Below are positions 7,401 to 8,338 of a stretch of DNA of 8,338 nucleotides, in pieces. The number at the start of each line of letters is the position of its first letter. The stretch's first letter is position 1. This DNA comes from an uncultured Prevotella sp. GTDB lineage: Bacteria; Bacteroidota; Bacteroidia; Bacteroidales; Bacteroidaceae. A program made the translations under genes and the position numbers. Below the pieces are notes generated by a model. The model searched no databases. It was not told the DNA's origin and was given only the letters and a program-made list of their open reading frames with translations. The stretch lies in the NCBI GenBank assembly GCA_900540885.1, contig UQHJ01000091.1, forward strand, positions 1 through 8,338, given 5' to 3'.

Positions 7401-8173
7401 CCCGACAGCGTGCGCCCAGAAGCATCAGCAATGGTCACGCTCAGCATGATAGGAATGCGTCGTCCTGTGCGTTCTTTCACCCTTCGCGCTGCCATAAGTC
7501 CGGCTTTGGCATTGAGCGTGTCGAAGATAGTTTCAAGCATAAAGAGGTCAACACCCCCTTCGCTCAATACCATCATCTGCTCTTCGTAAGCCTCGCACAG
7601 TTGGTCGAAGGTGAGGGCGCGATAGGCAGGGTTTTCAACATCGGGCGACATTGACAGCGTGCGGTTGGTCGGCCCGATGGTCGCCACTACGTAGCGTGGC
7701 TTATTGGGCGTGAGCCGCGTCATGCGTTCCGCCTCTTCGCGTGCTATCTGTAAGGCAGCGCGGTTCATTTCGACTACGTAGTCCTCCGTTTGATAGTCCG
7801 CCTGTGAGATGCGCTGTGCGCTAAATGTGTTGGCCGTAATAATGTCAGCCCCCGCTTCTAAGTATTCGCGGTGAATCTGTCGCAACACGTCGGGGCGTGT
7901 GAGCGAGATGAGTTCATTATTCCCTTGCAACCGCACGGGCCAGTCCTTAAACATTTCGCCCCGAAAGTCGTCCTCTGTGAGGTGGAAACGCTGAATCATC
8001 GTGCCCATGGCGCCGTCGAGGATTAAAAGCGAGGCAGCCCCTACGGCCTCACCCCCTGCGGCCTCACCCCCTAACCCCCTCTCCTTGAGGAGAGGGGGAA
8101 TAAAGTTACCTTTGTTTGCTGCGTTTGGTGCTGAGGTATATAATGCGATTGCTTGTGATATGATGTCAGACAT
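4469..8173 (-). CDS. metH: Cobalamin-dependent methionine synthase MetH
   Basis: Cytoplasmic enzyme (EC 2.1.1.13) moving the methyl group of 5-methyltetrahydrofolate to homocysteine through enzyme-bound methylcobalamin. It has 1234 residues (E. coli MetH 1227). Modules: homocysteine domain about 50-360, zinc ligands Cys281, Cys343 and Cys344 (GLNCS, GGCCGS); pterin-binding barrel about 385-645; B12 cap about 690-770; B12 domain about 780-915 with DVHDIG at 791-796, His793 the lower axial ligand; AdoMet reactivation domain about 985-1230 with GIRPAVGYP at 1171-1179. The ATG at 8173 is the only plausible start: an in-frame TAG lies seven codons upstream and the next Met is inside the catalytic core. 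Two oddities: residues about 20-48 are an in-frame repeat insertion, placing the conserved DGAMGTM about 33 residues later than in E. coli; and the C-terminus stops about 30 residues short of the E. coli tail. A Cys-rich CPCGC (953-957) lies in the linker before the reactivation domain. Antisense open frames here are shadows. Confidence 0.98.
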   Translation of the reverse strand: MSDIISQAIALYTSAPNAANKGNFIPPLLKERGLGGEAAGGEAVGAASLLILDGAMGTMIQRFHLTEDDFRGEMFKDWPVRLQGNNELISLTRPDVLRQIHREYLEAGADIITANTFSAQRISQADYQTEDYVVEMNRAALQIAREEAERMTRLTPNKPRYVVATIGPTNRTLSMSPDVENPAYRALTFDQLCEAYEEQMMVLSEGGVDLFMLETIFDTLNAKAGLMAARRVKERTGRRIPIMLSVTIADASGRTLSGQTLDAFLASVQHDEDIFSVGLNCSFGAEDMRPYLRVLSEKAPYYISAHPNAGLPDEEGNYTETPEMMAAAIKGFIDDGVNIVGGCCGSTPDHIRAIAEMAKGRQARIRPTEGKIDWLAGLEGFTPLKGTFMNVGERCNVAGSRKFLRLINEKQYDEALGIARKQVRDGASLIDVNMDDGLLDAKEEMTHFLNLMASDPEVARIPWMIDSSRFEVIEAALKCVQGKCVVNSISLKEGEEKFLSHARTIRQYGAAMVVMAFDEQGQATTYERKIEICERAYRLLTEEAGVDPHDIIFDPNVLTVATGMKEHDAYGLDFIRATEWITQNLPYAHVSGGVSNLSFAFRGNNYLREAMHAVFLYHGMQRGMDMGIVNPASKVMYGDIPADLLTLIDDVILYRRDDAAERLIDKAAELLQAKDQLQAVEKPKVDRSTIPLVDRLKEALRMGDDEFLQSDLEEALQQYSAPGDIIEGPLMQGMQQVGDLFGEGKMFLPQVVKSARTMKKAVALLQPYLERAKDANAKSNGRYLVATVKGDVHDIGKNIVTVVLGCNNFEVIDLGVMVPAEQIVQTAIERNVDFIALSGLITPSLDEMCNTARALTEAGITVPLLVGGATTSPLHTALKIAPLYKGPVFHVKDASINAVLSMQLMGPDRERVLTENAQQQAELVKKHEAQKRAKELLSQATESPQDKATIKGCPCGCDDPKHILRRLVIDWSKETLPRPSFIGYRAEPHIRISEVRKLINWTYFFNLWRVRKGTPEAEKIKQEAELLLNELEKRHYMQAEVGFYPAYGTENSIVLPGAVGGKDLVLPTPRQRHPAKAGAPCLALCDYVAPRPYEDYVGVFAITVSPSLIEELERVKQTNDDYQALLLQSVCDRLAEATSEWLHREVRTRLWGYSPDEHLALEELSRAAYQGIRPAVGYPSLPDQQLIFPVSRLLDFKALGIKLTENGAMYPQSSTCGLYLSSPHATYFMVSKQE
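8031..8109. repeat. Palindrome plus 15 bp tandem repeat translated within metH
   Basis: A near-perfect palindrome at 8075-8098 (10 pairs, CCCCCTCTCC/GGAGAGGGGG, extended by a T-A pair at the apex) adjoins two 15 bp tandem units at 8044-8058 and 8059-8073 (CGGCCTCACCCCCT plus G or A), with a degraded third unit near 8029-8043. Composition differs sharply from the surrounding gene. Read in the metH frame it encodes FIPPLLKERGLGGEA followed by AGGEAV. From general knowledge, such C-rich palindromes encoding PPLLKERGLGGE-like peptides are scattered through many bacterial genomes, so this is most likely a dispersed palindromic element that landed in frame and stayed. Boundaries are approximate. 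Confidence 0.75.
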
Positions 8174-8182
8174 GGATTCTTT

Positions 8183-8273
8183 ACTTAGTGCTATTTTGTC
8201 GGGTGTTCAATTCTATGTTTCATTTTGTGCATACGCGTTAGGCTGAAAGCCTAGCATTTATATAGCACTAAGT
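8183..8273 (-). promoter_or_regulatory. Structured 5' leader of metH, possible two-state RNA
   Basis: ACTTAGTGCTAT (8183-8194) and its exact reverse complement (8262-8273) could form a 12 bp stem in the mRNA that ends 9 nt before the metH start codon, enclosing 67 nt. Inside is a perfect hairpin, TAGGCT-GAA-AGCCTA (8239-8253). A competing stem pairs 8227-8233 with 8261-8268 (seven pairs and one bulge) and uses the same bases as the right arm of the long stem, so the two folds exclude each other. Formation of the long stem would bury the region just before the start codon. No cobalamin-riboswitch B12 box and no SAM riboswitch class was recognised. Control of metH by a ligand is inference only. 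Confidence 0.45.
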
Positions 8274-8320
8274 TTGCAGATGAAAGCGGCGAAGCGAAGC
8301 TGAGCCGCTAAAATGCAAAC
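8272..8320. other. Two-part hairpin at the right edge, upstream of metH
   Basis: GTTTGCA (8272-8278) pairs with TGCAAAC (8314-8320) and, inside, AGCGGC (8285-8290) pairs with GCCGCT (8304-8309) around a 13-nt loop containing a GAAGC direct repeat. No long T-tract flanks it. It may be a terminator of a gene beyond the right edge, or the GC-rich inner part may form the very 5' end of the metH mRNA. Confidence 0.5.
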
Positions 8321-8323
8321 ATA
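8316..8323 (-). promoter_or_regulatory. Candidate -7 element of the metH promoter
   Basis: TATGTTTG on the minus strand fits TAnnTTTG. The matching -33 TTTG would fall at about 8340 and later, outside the window, so only half of the promoter can be seen. Transcription would begin near 8310, giving metH a leader of about 135 nt. No other TAnnTTTG match was seen closer to the gene. Confidence 0.35.
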
Positions 8324-8338
8324 ATATAATTGCAGTTA

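Noticed and set aside
8174..8338. Cobalamin or SAM riboswitch upstream of metH
   Set aside because: No B12 box or recognisable SAM-class core was found in the visible leader; part of it may lie past the right edge, so only an unclassified structured leader is claimed.

Overview
The window looks like chromosomal DNA of a Bacteroidales bacterium, most likely Prevotella-like. This rests on three things. Both promoters that can be placed read as the Bacteroidetes TTTG / TAnnTTTG pair. Start codons are preceded by A-rich leaders rather than Shine-Dalgarno sites. One gene is a DUF6377 membrane regulator, a Bacteroidetes-restricted family. The genus is an inference from style, not a match.

Layout: three genes, all on the minus strand, so transcription runs right to left. 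First in transcription order is metH (4469-8173), cobalamin-dependent methionine synthase, 1234 residues with all five modules. Next is a 546-residue DUF6377 / SusR-like membrane-spanning regulator (2409-4049). Last is a 617-residue secreted GH13 neopullulanase/alpha-amylase of SusA type (356-2209), closed by a strong intrinsic terminator at 252-287. The regulator followed by the amylase, same strand and about 200 bp apart, recalls the susR-susA order of the Bacteroides starch utilisation locus. Here no susB or susC/D follows inside the window; about 350 bp of AT-rich non-coding DNA lies beyond the amylase.

The non-coding DNA holds the less ordinary material. Between metH and the regulator lies a symmetric 243 bp palindromic element (4153-4395): two 73 bp arms, two 37 bp hairpins and a 23 bp centre. 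The two hairpins share the same loop heptamer but have different, mutually compensated stems. A different palindrome-plus-tandem-repeat element sits inside metH and is translated in frame, adding about 30 residues before the homocysteine domain. The metH leader (8174 to about 8310) contains a perfect 12 bp long-range inverted repeat ending 9 nt before the start codon, plus an alternative stem that would exclude it, so it could be a two-state RNA leader of no class I recognise. The amylase promoter carries three copies of TTTTGCAA, two overlapping its core elements. The far left end carries five same-strand copies of TGAAACAT.

Functionally the window joins one-carbon/methionine metabolism (metH) with an unrelated starch/maltodextrin pair in which the regulator may sense maltodextrin in the periplasm and control the amylase. 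That regulatory link is inferred from family and order. No tRNA, rRNA, CRISPR array or transposase gene was seen.
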